Shown in pieces: positions 7,819 through 16,042 of a DNA stretch of 64,000 nt; within the stretch, counting starts at the first letter, position 1, and every line of letters begins with the position of its first letter. Source of the DNA: SIG78 sp045635745 (lineage in GTDB: Bacteria > Verrucomicrobiota > Lentisphaeria > Victivallales > Victivallaceae); contig JAZTWG010000051.1 of NCBI GenBank assembly GCA_045635745.1, positions 30,874 through 94,873 of the forward strand, read 5' to 3'. The notes below the pieces were generated by a model. The model was not told the origin of the DNA and ran no database searches. It saw only the letters and a program-made list of their open reading frames with translations. The translations under genes were made by a program, and so were the position numbers.

Positions 7819-9372
7819 ATGCGTTTTTGGGCAATTTTTGCATTTTTTGTCGTTGCGGCAATACTGCCGGCAGCGAATGATACATCTTCGATATTGGCAG
7901 TAGTCAATGGCCGGGCTGTTACGCTGGGAGAAGTTTTGCGCGAAAGTTCTTCGGCAGAAGCCCTGGCGCGGGCTTATGCTGAAAAAGGCGAAATTTCCGG
8001 CGAAACCGCCAAACTGCGTCAGGATGCCGTTGACCGGATCATTGACCGTCGGTTGCTGGTCGATGAATTTGACCGTCTGAAACTGGTTCTGGCTCCGCGG
8101 TATATTGAAAGTATGCTCGATGATCTGGCTGAAAATCTCGGTTGCCGTTCCCGTTCCGAGCTGGCTGCCAAGACGCGGGAGATGAATATTTCAATAGAGG
8201 ATTTACGGGAAAAGGCCATCGAAAGATTGAAAGCCGAAATGGTCATCGGCAGAATGTTTTATGCTGCCGGTGAACCGTCGCCGCAGGAAATGATGGAGTA
8301 TTTTCAGAATAATCAGGGTAAATTTTCCAAGCCGGAACGTATCAAACTGGCGTTGCTTCTGCTGGCGGAAAATACCGGGTTGGAAACTGTGGAAAAGCTG
8401 CAGGAAAAATTGAAAAAATCACCGGAAAGCTTTGCTGAATCGGTCAGGGCATTTTCCTGCGGCCCCAACCGGGAGCAGGGGGGCGTAGTCGGCTTTATTG
8501 AGCGTAAAGCGCTGCGCAGCGAATTTGCTGCCGCATTACCGCAAGGCAGTTTATCTGCCAATTCAGTTTACGGACCGGTCAAGACTGCAGAAGGTACATA
8601 TTTTCTGCAGATAGCGCAAATCGAGGAGGGATTTCTCGCGCAGTTTGCCGATCATCGCGATGAAATCAGGAAGATACTGCTGAAAAACTCGCGGGAAAAA
8701 GCTGTTGATGATCTGAAAAAGCGTTTGCGCAAACAGGCGGTGATCCGTTATTATTTTGGACACTTTTCTGTTCCGGTAACGGCCGCAGAAGTTGTCGATA
8801 AAAAAGTCGTAACCAGTGAAAAGAAAATATCTTTCGCTGCAAAAAATCCCCAACCAGTAAAGAAAATGGAGAAAAAAACTATGGTAACTCTGAAGACCAA
8901 CCATGGCGATATCAAACTTGAGCTTTTTGCCGATGCCGCCCCGAAAACCGTTGAAAACTTTCTTGAGTATGTCAAGAGCGGATTTTACAACGGCACATTG
9001 TTCCACCGCGTGATCGATGGCTTTATGATCCAGGGCGGCGGTTTTGATCAGAACTTCAAGCAGAAGGCCACCCGAGCTCCCATTCAGAACGAGGCCGATA
9101 ACCGCCTTTCCAACGAAATCGGCACCATTGCTATGGCGCGTACCATGGATTCGCACAGTGCTACCGCGCAGTTTTTCATCAATGTAAACAACAACGATTT
9201 CCTTGACTTCCGTTCGCCCAGTCCGCAGTTCTACGGATATTGCGTTTTCGGTAAAGTTGTTGAAGGTATGGATGTGGTCAACAAGATCAAGACCGTGAAA
9301 ACCGGCGGCAGAGCCGGTCATCAGGATGTACCCAAAGAAGACGTGGTGATCCTCGAAGCCATTGCCGACTGA
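7819..9372 (+). CDS. Fused SurA/parvulin-like and cyclophilin-type peptidyl-prolyl isomerase
   Basis: 517 residues from the ATG at 7819 (GGAG at 7806-7809; a TTG at 7810 is less likely). A signal peptide (about 1-20) is followed by a SurA-N-like helical chaperone region (about 25-155), a parvulin/PpiC-like region (about 165-295, containing 'SCGPNREQGGVVGFIERKA') and a linker. The C-terminal part, about 355-517, is a complete cyclophilin (PpiB type): 'FHRVIDGFMIQGGG', 'IAMART', 'SATAQFFINVNNN'. Both families catalyse proline cis-trans isomerisation, here probably on envelope proteins. The cyclophilin part starts at an in-frame ATG (8881) with GGAG 9 bp upstream, so it might also be made as a separate cytoplasmic protein. 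Confidence 0.85.
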   Translation: MRFWAIFAFFVVAAILPAANDTSSILAVVNGRAVTLGEVLRESSSAEALARAYAEKGEISGETAKLRQDAVDRIIDRRLLVDEFDRLKLVLAPRYIESMLDDLAENLGCRSRSELAAKTREMNISIEDLREKAIERLKAEMVIGRMFYAAGEPSPQEMMEYFQNNQGKFSKPERIKLALLLLAENTGLETVEKLQEKLKKSPESFAESVRAFSCGPNREQGGVVGFIERKALRSEFAAALPQGSLSANSVYGPVKTAEGTYFLQIAQIEEGFLAQFADHRDEIRKILLKNSREKAVDDLKKRLRKQAVIRYYFGHFSVPVTAAEVVDKKVVTSEKKISFAAKNPQPVKKMEKKTMVTLKTNHGDIKLELFADAAPKTVENFLEYVKSGFYNGTLFHRVIDGFMIQGGGFDQNFKQKATRAPIQNEADNRLSNEIGTIAMARTMDSHSATAQFFINVNNNDFLDFRSPSPQFYGYCVFGKVVEGMDVVNKIKTVKTGGRAGHQDVPKEDVVILEAIAD

Positions 9373-9396
9373 TCGTTTTTTCTTGAGTTGTCGAAT

Positions 9397-9443
9397 GGCT
9401 GTTGCCAAACCTCGCAAGAGGCAAGCAACAGCCGTTTTTTTTT
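9397..9443 (+). terminator. Intrinsic terminator after the PPIase gene
   Basis: Stem GGCTGTTGC (9397-9405) / GCAACAGCC (9425-9433), then G and nine T. Inside the loop is a second mini-hairpin CCTC-GCAA-GAGG with a GNRA tetraloop. Confidence 0.85.
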
Positions 9444-9527
9444 GCTGCAGCCGGAAAAAAACAGCATGATGAAGAGAGCGTTTTTTAGCAACTGGCGCTG
9501 TTGATCTTTATTATCGGATCAGTGGCG

Positions 9528-10469
9528 TTACTCTTCAAATTTTATCTGCCGGTATATTTGCATAAAATCCTCGGGCAGGGGAGCTTCCACTTTGAGTGTT
9601 GCGCCGGTAAGCGGGTGCGGCAATTTCAATCGCCACGCGTGGAGCATCTGGCGCGGAACAGCGCAGCAGCTCCGGAGCCCGCCGTAGATTTCATCGCCCA
9701 GCACCGGACAGCCGATACTGGATAAATGTACGCGGATCTGATGGGTACGCCCGGTGTAGATCCTTACCTTTATCAGCGAAACGGCTTGTTTGCCGATAAA
9801 ACCGCTTTTTACAGTTTCGTATTCGCTTATTGCGAGTTTCCCATTGCGTTCCACGATTGCCATTTTCTGGCGGTTTACCGGATGACGTCCGATGAGATTT
9901 TCTATTCTGCCGCGCGCTTGGGCCGGGGTTCCGGCGGTTAAAGCCAGGTAAATCTTGCCGGTTTCCCGGTCGGCAAATGCCTGACAGAGTTTTGCCTGGG
10001 CTTCCGGAGTGCGGGCTACTGCCAGACATCCGGAGGTATCTTTATCCAGCCGATGCACGATCCCCGGGCGGCTGCCGTCCGGCAATTCTGCCGCGCGCAG
10101 TTCCGGATAACGGCTCAATATGGCATTGACCACGGTGCCGTCGGGATTGCCGGGGGCCGGATGCACTACGATGCCGGCCGGTTTATTGATAACTGCCATG
10201 GAGCTGTCTTCAAAAAGCAGCTCAAATGCAAACTCTTCTGCTGCCGGCAGCGGATCATGATTTTGAACTTCCGGCAGTTCAACTTTTATCACGCCATTGG
10301 CCGGCAAGGCGGTTTTTGCGGTCAAAACAACATCGTCATCAAGCTGTACCTTGCCTGATTTGATCAGCTTTTGCAGATAGGATCGGGAGTAATCAGGCAG
10401 CTGAATTGCCAGAAATTGATCCAACCGCATATTGCCTGTTTGCCCCGAAAGGTGAAGTTTGCGGATCAT
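9528..10469 (-). CDS. rluD: RluA-family 23S rRNA pseudouridine synthase (RluD-like)
   Basis: 313 residues, the usual length for RluD. An S4 RNA-binding domain (about 14-65, 'MRLDQFLAIQLPDYSRSYLQKLIKSGKV') precedes the catalytic domain. The latter has the signature 'HRLDKDTSG', in which Asp142 is the catalytic nucleophile, and the C-terminal 'GRTHQIRVHLSSIGCPVLGDEIYG'. These enzymes isomerise uridines in helix 69 of 23S rRNA (RluD) or other rRNA/tRNA sites (RluA/RluC); the exact site cannot be read from sequence. The start overlaps the stop of lgt by 4 bp (ATGA), so the two genes form an operon. Confidence 0.9.
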   Translation of the reverse strand: MIRKLHLSGQTGNMRLDQFLAIQLPDYSRSYLQKLIKSGKVQLDDDVVLTAKTALPANGVIKVELPEVQNHDPLPAAEEFAFELLFEDSSMAVINKPAGIVVHPAPGNPDGTVVNAILSRYPELRAAELPDGSRPGIVHRLDKDTSGCLAVARTPEAQAKLCQAFADRETGKIYLALTAGTPAQARGRIENLIGRHPVNRQKMAIVERNGKLAISEYETVKSGFIGKQAVSLIKVRIYTGRTHQIRVHLSSIGCPVLGDEIYGGLRSCCAVPRQMLHAWRLKLPHPLTGATLKVEAPLPEDFMQIYRQIKFEE

Positions 10470-11257
10470 GATTTCACCGTTTTATCCGGAGTTGCATTTT
10501 CCGGTGTGCGGAGAAATTTTATCAGCAGAAATGCCCCCGCCGGGATCATGGCAAAACCGATTACCTGGGCCGGAGTGAATCCCTGCAGAAAATCCGAGTG
10601 ATCGCCACGGAAAAATTCATCCACAAAGCGTAGCACTCCATAGGCCAGAAGATAACTGGCCATAGGGACTCCACGTTTACTGTGCCTGACCAGATAGAAG
10701 AGTACTGCCGCAAGGATAATATTCAATATTGCTTCATAGATCTGCACCGGATGCAGCGGCAGGCTGCCGTAGCGCTTGAAGGGTTCAGTTCCCGGCGCGT
10801 AGGCAAATGCCCAGAATATTTCTGCAGGTTTGCCGTAACAGCACCCGTTGAAAAAACAGCCGATCCGACCCAGCGCATGAGCTGCCGCCAGCGCCGGTGA
10901 TATAGCATCAAGCACTCTTAATACATCTGCTTTGCAAACTTTACGCACATACCAGATCACTGCGGCAAAGGCCAGCAGAAATCCGCCGTAAAAAACCAGT
11001 CCCCCCTGATCTATGCGGATTATCGCCGCCGGATTGGCGCGGTAAAAATTCCAATTTTGCACCACATAAAAGATCCGTGCACCAACAATACCGCAGATCA
11101 TTGCCAGCATCAATATATTGGTGACCTGATCGCTGCTTAATGCCGCTTTATGCCGGTTTGCCTGAAACAGATACAAGGCCAGCAGAAAACCCGCCGCCGC
11201 CATCACTCCATACCATCGGAGTGAAAAATTACCGACCTCAAGCAATATTGGATCCAT
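10466..11257 (-). CDS. lgt: Prolipoprotein diacylglyceryl transferase
   Basis: 263 residues with seven predicted membrane helices. The enzyme transfers diacylglycerol from phosphatidylglycerol to the lipobox cysteine of prolipoproteins in the inner membrane. Diagnostic is the signature 'HALGRIGCFFNGCCYGKP'; also present are the N-terminal 'LRWYGVMAAAGFL' and the C-terminal 'RFVDEFFRGDHS'. Several lipoproteins in the window (Wza-like, PstS, the 304-aa lipoprotein of the EPS cluster) would be its substrates. It overlaps the downstream rluD by 4 bp. The SD is weak (AGAAAGAA). Confidence 0.95.
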   Translation of the reverse strand: MDPILLEVGNFSLRWYGVMAAAGFLLALYLFQANRHKAALSSDQVTNILMLAMICGIVGARIFYVVQNWNFYRANPAAIIRIDQGGLVFYGGFLLAFAAVIWYVRKVCKADVLRVLDAISPALAAAHALGRIGCFFNGCCYGKPAEIFWAFAYAPGTEPFKRYGSLPLHPVQIYEAILNIILAAVLFYLVRHSKRGVPMASYLLAYGVLRFVDEFFRGDHSDFLQGFTPAQVIGFAMIPAGAFLLIKFLRTPENATPDKTVKS

Positions 11258-11382
11258 GTGTATTTCTTTCTGATTTATTGATTCTGTTATGTAAATTTTT
11301 ATAAAATAGCTGTCTTTTCAGTAAATGTCAACTGCAAACAGAAACTTTGTTATAAAATCAACGTTTTTTTTACATTTTGAAA

Positions 11383-11411
11383 TTGCATTTTTCAGGTTTT
11401 GGCAGTAAATT
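11383..11411 (+). promoter_or_regulatory. Promoter of tRNA-Gln
   Basis: -35 TTGCAT (11383-11388), 17-bp spacer, -10 TAAATT (11406-11411), 12 bp before the tRNA 5' end. Prediction from consensus only. Confidence 0.55.
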
Positions 11412-11423
11412 ATCTCTTGAAGC

Positions 11424-11497
11424 AACCCTATGGTGTAATGGTAGCACAAATGATTTTGGTTCATTTAGTCGGAGTTCGAATCTCTGTGGGGTTGCCA
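11424..11497 (+). tRNA. tRNA-Gln (anticodon TTG), CCA encoded
   Basis: Folded by hand. Acceptor AACCCTA (11424-11430) pairs with TGGGGTT (11487-11493), with one T-G pair. The D arm is GTG/CAC, the anticodon stem AATGA/TCATT with loop TTTTGGT (anticodon TTG), and the T arm CGGAG/CTCTG with loop TTCGAAT. The discriminator is G (11494), as expected for Gln, and CCA is encoded at 11495-11497. The last 22 nt (TCGAATC...TTGCCA) recur at 11691-11712 as the start of a downstream tandem repeat. Confidence 0.93.
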
Positions 11498-11690
11498 TTT
11501 TTTGCCCTTGAAAAATCTCTGACGCTGAACAAGAACTGTCTGGAAAGTAAATTTTCCGCCAGTTCTTTTTTTCAGCTTTTTTCGTGTTATGGCTTTGCCA
11601 TACCACAGAGATTTTTCAGTAAGTTGCCTTGCGTTACTCGCCCTGCCGGGCTTGCGTTACTCAGGCTCGCTGCGGGCTTAAGCCCTTGCG
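11476..11690 (+). repeat. Tandem hairpin repeat, unit 1 (begins inside tRNA-Gln)
   Basis: This 215-bp unit begins with the tRNA T-loop and 3' end. It then contains TGAAAAATCTCTG (from about 11510), which is the inverted complement of CAGAGATTTTTCA near 11606-11618. Next come a nested stem AAGAACTG/CAGTTCTT with an inner GGAAA/TTTCC, a hairpin TATGGC-TTT-GCCATA, two copies of TTGCGTTACTC (11629 and 11652) flanking the hairpin GCCC-TGCC-GGGC (11640-11651), and the palindrome GGGCTTAAGCCC (11674-11685). No coding signal was seen. The CCACAGAGATT segment can also pair with AATCTCTGTGG of the tRNA 3' half. Confidence 0.75.
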
Positions 11691-11891
11691 TCGAATCTCT
11701 GTGGGGTTGCCATTTTTTTGCCCTTGAAAAATCTCTGACGCTGAATAAGCACTGCCGTGAAAATAAATTTTCCGTCAGTTCTTTTTTTTCAGCTTTTTTT
11801 GTGTTATGGCCTTGCCATACCACAGAGATTTTTCAGTAAGTTGCCTTGCGTTACTCGCCCGGTCGGGTTTGCGTTACTCAGGCTCGCTGTG
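11691..11891 (+). repeat. Tandem hairpin repeat, unit 2 (hairpin locus B)
   Basis: A near-copy of the preceding unit. It again starts with the 22-nt tRNA-Gln 3' end (11691-11712), repeats the inverted pair TGAAAAATCTCTG/CAGAGATTTTTCA and the TATGGCCTTGCCATA hairpin, and again has two TTGCGTTACTC linkers 23 bp apart (11846 and 11869), now around CCC-GGTC-GGG. Similarity ends near 11891. From 11892 to 12027 no gene or clear structure was seen. Confidence 0.7.
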
Positions 11892-12027
11892 GGGAAAACT
11901 GGCGATTTTCAGGAAAATATTCGGCTGTATCAGCAGTTGTCTGTGGAAATTAGTAATTTTTCTGTTTTCAAGGCGCCAGAAAGCGGTTATGCTGCGTTTT
12001 ATAGGTTGCTGTAAATACCGCTTGTAA

Positions 12028-12486
12028 TCAATTTGTGCGGCGGGAAACTTCTGCTTTCTGCAGCATACGCAGAGCCGCTCTTTGTTTGCGTTGAATATAT
12101 TTAAGGATCTTTACCGGATCTTTTTCTTTACACTTTTCATACTGGATTTTACCGGATTGAATATCCAGCACCACCTGATCAATGATGTGCATTTTATCCA
12201 GAAAGGCAAATTTTTTTATTTTTTTCAAATTTTTCGGCAGCTGCTGTATAGAAAAACGCAAGTCAGAACGGAAGAACGGTTTGTTGAAATCGTCTGGTTT
12301 CAACAAAGCGGGATTTTTTAGTGTATTTAACAGTATAATTTGCTGCTGCTCGTGGATGTGTTTCAGTATTTTCAGCTGCTTGAGGTGAGTTTTTCGCAAA
12401 GTTGAGAGTCGGCTTTCGTTCGCTTGCAAAGTAATACAGCTCATCAGAAATACTGCACAAATCAGCATCAGAGTTTTCAGTTTCAT
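12028..12486 (-). CDS. Small exported protein, unknown function
   Basis: 152 residues, not recognised. The start has a good SD (GGAGAG). A signal peptide (about 1-22, 'MKLKTLMLICAVFLMSCITLQA') may instead be a lipobox around 'LMSC'. The mature part is short, basic and mostly helical ('TLRKTHLKQLKILKHIHEQQQIILLNTL', 'ILKYIQRKQRAALRMLQKA'), with no cysteine pair or catalytic motif. It lies 44 bp downstream of mraY on the same strand and may share its transcript. A structural envelope role is possible but nothing in the sequence shows one. Confidence 0.6.
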   Translation of the reverse strand: MKLKTLMLICAVFLMSCITLQANESRLSTLRKTHLKQLKILKHIHEQQQIILLNTLKNPALLKPDDFNKPFFRSDLRFSIQQLPKNLKKIKKFAFLDKMHIIDQVVLDIQSGKIQYEKCKEKDPVKILKYIQRKQRAALRMLQKAEVSRRTN

Positions 12487-12530
12487 TTTTTACTCTCCGG
12501 TAAAAATTTATCAAATGTTGCTTTAATACA

Positions 12531-13622
12531 TCAGCGCAATTTGAGTGTTCCCAGCGCCATCAGTGCAAAGATTCCTGCTAAAATCCAGAATCTTACCACG
12601 ATTTGAGTTTCCGTCCAACCGAGTTTTTCAAAGTGGTGATGTATGGGCGTGCAGAGAAATACCCGCTTGCCGGTGAGCTTGAATACCGGTACCTGGATCA
12701 TTACCGAAACTATTTCCATGACAAACACTCCCCCCACCAGAAAAAGCAGAAATTCTTGCCGCACCAATACCGATAAAAGACCGATTATGCCACCCAGTGC
12801 CAGACTGCCTGTATCGCCCATAAACATGCTTGCCGGGTGGCAGTTGTGCCAAAGAAATCCGATACATGCACCAATCACCGCCGAGGCAAATACCACCGCT
12901 TCTCCGGCGCCCGGTATAAACGGTATGAGCAAATATTCGGCAAAGACCCGATGTCCGCAAAGATAGGCTATTACTGCATAGGCAATAGTCGCAAAAATCA
13001 TGCACCCCGTAGAAAGCCCGTCTTTACCATCGGTAAGATTTACCGCATTGCTGGCCCCCACGATCGCTCCCAGCGCAAAAATCGACACCCACACGCCGGT
13101 TGCCACCGGTGTATTGATAAAAGGCAGATACAAATTACGCATATAAGGCGAAAATTCAGGTATGTAATACAACCATGTTACTGCTGCTGCCGCCACCAGA
13201 AACTGTCCCAGCAATTTTACTTTGCCGGGAATTCCATCGCGCCGCCGGTAGGCCACTTTGGCAAAGTCATCGGCAAAACCCAGCATCCCGAGCAGTATGG
13301 TGCTGCCGATCAATATCCAGGAAAGTTCAACCGGCTTCATCCACAATATTGCTGCAACGCAGATACCGAGAATTATCAATATACCGCCCATGCTGGGGGT
13401 TTTGTCCTTTTGTTCGTTGACAAATTCTTCCACGATACCGCCGTAACGGCTGGGGGCGGTTGCCCGGAACTTTTTCAGAATACGCACGGTTGCCGGCCCG
13501 AACAGTATTACGATGAGAAAGGCAAACGCTCCGGCGCCGCCCGCCCGGAAACTTACATAGTTGAAAAGTCGGAAGAACCCCAAATCCGGGTTATTGCTCA
13601 AAAAAGACAAGTAATAAAACAT
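12531..13622 (-). CDS. mraY: Phospho-N-acetylmuramoyl-pentapeptide-transferase
   Basis: 363 residues with about ten membrane helices, the usual MraY length. It makes lipid I from UDP-MurNAc-pentapeptide and undecaprenyl phosphate on the inner face of the membrane. Family motifs: 'GFADDFAKV' (first Asp pair), 'NLTDGKDGLSTG', 'FMGDTGSLALGG' and the 'IHHHFEKLGW' loop. The SD is AGGA. It is not inside a dcw cluster here: the upstream neighbour is an M55 D-aminopeptidase gene and the downstream neighbour an unknown exported protein, so this cell-wall step sits away from mur/fts genes in the window. Confidence 0.95.
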   Translation of the reverse strand: MFYYLSFLSNNPDLGFFRLFNYVSFRAGGAGAFAFLIVILFGPATVRILKKFRATAPSRYGGIVEEFVNEQKDKTPSMGGILIILGICVAAILWMKPVELSWILIGSTILLGMLGFADDFAKVAYRRRDGIPGKVKLLGQFLVAAAAVTWLYYIPEFSPYMRNLYLPFINTPVATGVWVSIFALGAIVGASNAVNLTDGKDGLSTGCMIFATIAYAVIAYLCGHRVFAEYLLIPFIPGAGEAVVFASAVIGACIGFLWHNCHPASMFMGDTGSLALGGIIGLLSVLVRQEFLLFLVGGVFVMEIVSVMIQVPVFKLTGKRVFLCTPIHHHFEKLGWTETQIVVRFWILAGIFALMALGTLKLR

Positions 13623-13653
13623 TGATCGATCCTGGATTATTTGAAAATTTTGA

Positions 13654-14532
13654 TTATAATTTTATAACAAACTCATTATCAACAGCGCACCATTCCCGCC
13701 GGGTATAAAACTCATGCAGAGCTTCTGCAATGGTCGGGCACATACTTGTTCTGATCTGTCGCGCCGGATAATCCCCTACTTCTGCCAGCAGCCGCCGGGA
13801 AGTCTGCCGGTATTCCGCTTCGGCTGAATATTGTTGGCCGGGAAGGGGCTTTATGGCAAAGCTTCCGGGGGCGGATCGCAAGATTTCAACTGCTTTGCGG
13901 GCATTGCTGCATATCGCTGCGAGCACTTGAGTCCGCGGATAGTGCAAAGCGGCACTTTCGCGCAAAAATACATCATCAGCTGAACAATTCATCCCCAACG
14001 GCGCATTGAAGCCTTCTTTTACTGCCACCGTACAGATATCAGGCACCAGCGCACGGGCTTCGAGAGTCATAGCCTTATCTCCCACCGCCAGTATGCTGGG
14101 TATATTCCGTTCGCTGTAAGCATATGCCGTCTGGCCGAATTCTCCGATCGAGACCCCGTTGAGCCGGAAATCCACTGCTTCTTCGGTTTGGGTATGAGCC
14201 AGATGCGCATTGGCAGTGCCGGCTTTGGCATGCAGCCCCACAAATGCAATGGCATCGGCACGGTCATTGAAGATGGGGAAATCCATTCTGCCGCGCTGAA
14301 GCGCTGCACGCGGATCAAGTTTTTCGCCGCGTATGGAACCGCCGGCACCGTGCCCGTCGAAAACTGTAACGCCGGTTGCGCCGCCCAGAAAGAAACCTTC
14401 AACTGCGGCATTTACCTCTTCGGTAAGGTATTGGCAGGCAACTTCATTGCGTCTGCCTTCGGCCACACACCAGTCGGAAAAATTCAATACTCCTCCGACA
14501 CCTTCCAGATCGCTGACAATCAATACATGCAT
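13654..14532 (-). CDS. M55 family D-aminopeptidase (DppA-like)
   Basis: 292 residues from ATG 14532, chosen because family members begin directly with the metal-binding 'xSDxEGVxGV' strand, here 'VSDLEGVGGV'; a TTG at 14559 would add nine residues. Further zinc-ligand regions are 'FDGHGAGG' and 'VGLHAKAG'. M55 enzymes are zinc peptidases that form decameric barrels and release D-amino acids from short peptides, which suits turnover of peptidoglycan peptides. It lies 31 bp upstream of mraY and 23 bp after the antiporter gene on the same strand. Confidence 0.85.
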   Translation of the reverse strand: MHVLIVSDLEGVGGVLNFSDWCVAEGRRNEVACQYLTEEVNAAVEGFFLGGATGVTVFDGHGAGGSIRGEKLDPRAALQRGRMDFPIFNDRADAIAFVGLHAKAGTANAHLAHTQTEEAVDFRLNGVSIGEFGQTAYAYSERNIPSILAVGDKAMTLEARALVPDICTVAVKEGFNAPLGMNCSADDVFLRESAALHYPRTQVLAAICSNARKAVEILRSAPGSFAIKPLPGQQYSAEAEYRQTSRRLLAEVGDYPARQIRTSMCPTIAEALHEFYTRREWCAVDNEFVIKL

Positions 14533-14555
14533 ATACACAAAATCTTTCTGAAAAA

Positions 14556-15914
14556 TCAATAAAGTTCATCCTGATCCGTTTTTTCCGGCAGTTTGTATGG
14601 CGTGATATATCCCACATCTGTAAAGTCAAAGCGGAACTTGTCTATCACCAGCCGCACCAATGTAGGAATCGGCAGTGTTGTTACGATCGAAAGCACCACG
14701 ATCGCATTGAAAAAATCATCCGAAAGCATGCCCAGATCCTTACCGATCGCCGCGGCCGCCAGCGTAGCCGAGAGCTGCGGCACAGTCATCAAGCCGGCGC
14801 AAAGTCCTTTGACATTGCTGAATCCGGAGAATTTCATAGCCAGATAGCCGGACAATATTTTACTGCCCACCAGCCCGACTACTGTATAGAGTATGATCGA
14901 GAGGTTATCCGCTGATTTGAAAAGCAGCCGGAAGTCGGTCTTCATCCCGATTGAGATAAAAAGGAATGGTATCAGCAAACTGTACCCGATGCCTTCGATC
15001 TTATTGAAAAGAGCCGTATTTGGCATATCCTTGATTACTTTGGTCAGCCCCAGTCCGGCGATAAATGCTCCCACCACCAGGTTGATCCCCAGAAATTCAC
15101 CCACCAGCACGGTAAAAAGTACCATGAACAGGTAGAACGTTACCAGAGCATCTTCATCTTTGGCAAGCCATTGCTGGGCTTGGCGAGCGAGCATGTTCAC
15201 CACCAGACAGGACGTAAACATATACGCTATGGCGATCAGCAGAAATACCGGCACAAAATAGTTACCCAGAAAATCCGGACTTATATAATCAAAAAGTGAG
15301 AGGCTCTTTATGGGACTTACTGTATTGACCGACTGCATCCGTTTGAGCTGAACGCTTACCGCCAGCAACACAATACTGCCGATATCGGTTATAACCGTAG
15401 AGATCAGCACCGCCGCGCCGAAACGGGTTTTGGCCAGTTTCAGCTCACGGATCACCGGAAACACGATCCCTACCGAGTGCGAGGCAAACAAACTTGCGTA
15501 CAACAGCTGTCCCGGCAGATCATCCGGCACAAAATTGAAGTATACGATAAATCCTGCTATTGCCGGCATGATAAAGGTCAGGATACTCAACCATACTGTC
15601 GGTTTGCGCACCGATTTGATGAGTTTGAAGTCCGCTTCCATTCCTGCCAGTGTCATCAGAAAGACCAGTCCCAGCGAGCCCAGAGAATTTATCATGGTAA
15701 GAGAGTGGCTCCGGATGACCTCCGGATCCACGCCCAGAAAGTTGAGATTGGTTGCCAGAAAGTTCAGCAGCCCCAGCCCGTTGGGCCCGATCACCATGCC
15801 CATGATCAGCAGCACAATGACTGACGGAATTTTAAATTGGCGGAAGGCCAGCGGAAAAAGCGAAATTATTGCCCAGAATGCAATAAAAATAATCAGAAAT
15901 GCTTCAGTACTCAT
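14556..15914 (-). CDS. CPA2-type cation/proton antiporter
   Basis: 452 residues from ATG 15914 (a TTG at 15929 is possible; neither has a strong SD). About 12 hydrophobic helices with the Na/H-exchanger pattern: 'VIVLLIMGMVIGPNGLGLL' near the N-terminus, 'LGLVFLMTLAGMEAD', 'ASHSVGIVFPVI' and 'VVGAFIAGLGLTK'. There is no TrkA-N (KTN) regulatory domain at the C-terminus, unlike KefB/KefC. Expected to exchange Na+ or K+ for H+ at the inner membrane. First gene of a likely antiporter-dppA-mraY transcript. Confidence 0.85.
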   Translation of the reverse strand: MSTEAFLIIFIAFWAIISLFPLAFRQFKIPSVIVLLIMGMVIGPNGLGLLNFLATNLNFLGVDPEVIRSHSLTMINSLGSLGLVFLMTLAGMEADFKLIKSVRKPTVWLSILTFIMPAIAGFIVYFNFVPDDLPGQLLYASLFASHSVGIVFPVIRELKLAKTRFGAAVLISTVITDIGSIVLLAVSVQLKRMQSVNTVSPIKSLSLFDYISPDFLGNYFVPVFLLIAIAYMFTSCLVVNMLARQAQQWLAKDEDALVTFYLFMVLFTVLVGEFLGINLVVGAFIAGLGLTKVIKDMPNTALFNKIEGIGYSLLIPFLFISIGMKTDFRLLFKSADNLSIILYTVVGLVGSKILSGYLAMKFSGFSNVKGLCAGLMTVPQLSATLAAAAIGKDLGMLSDDFFNAIVVLSIVTTLPIPTLVRLVIDKFRFDFTDVGYITPYKLPEKTDQDELY

Positions 15915-16042
15915 ACAAAATTTACCCAAACAGCTAAATAAAATATTACAACAACAATGTACATCCGTTTGCTGTTTTTAGCAAGTCGCAAGTCAATTTT
16001 TTTATAAATAAAGTATTATTTATCAGTCGTGGAAAGATTTAT

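Noticed and set aside
9456..9527. Possible second terminator with GATC pairing downstream of rluD
   Set aside because: Stem is short and interrupted and has no proper T-run on the minus strand.
11424..11712. Prophage or island integrated at tRNA-Gln
   Set aside because: The 3' end duplication is present, but the copies are only 215 bp apart with no integrase or cargo gene between or after them.
11629..11879. Possible CRISPR array (four TTGCGTTACTC repeats)
   Set aside because: Repeat is only 11 bp, spacers are hairpins of fixed design, spacing is not uniform over the four copies, and no cas gene is nearby.
11399..12014. Plus-strand frames across the tRNA-Gln repeats
   Set aside because: They read through the tRNA and the tandem repeats; similarity between the frames only reflects the DNA duplication.
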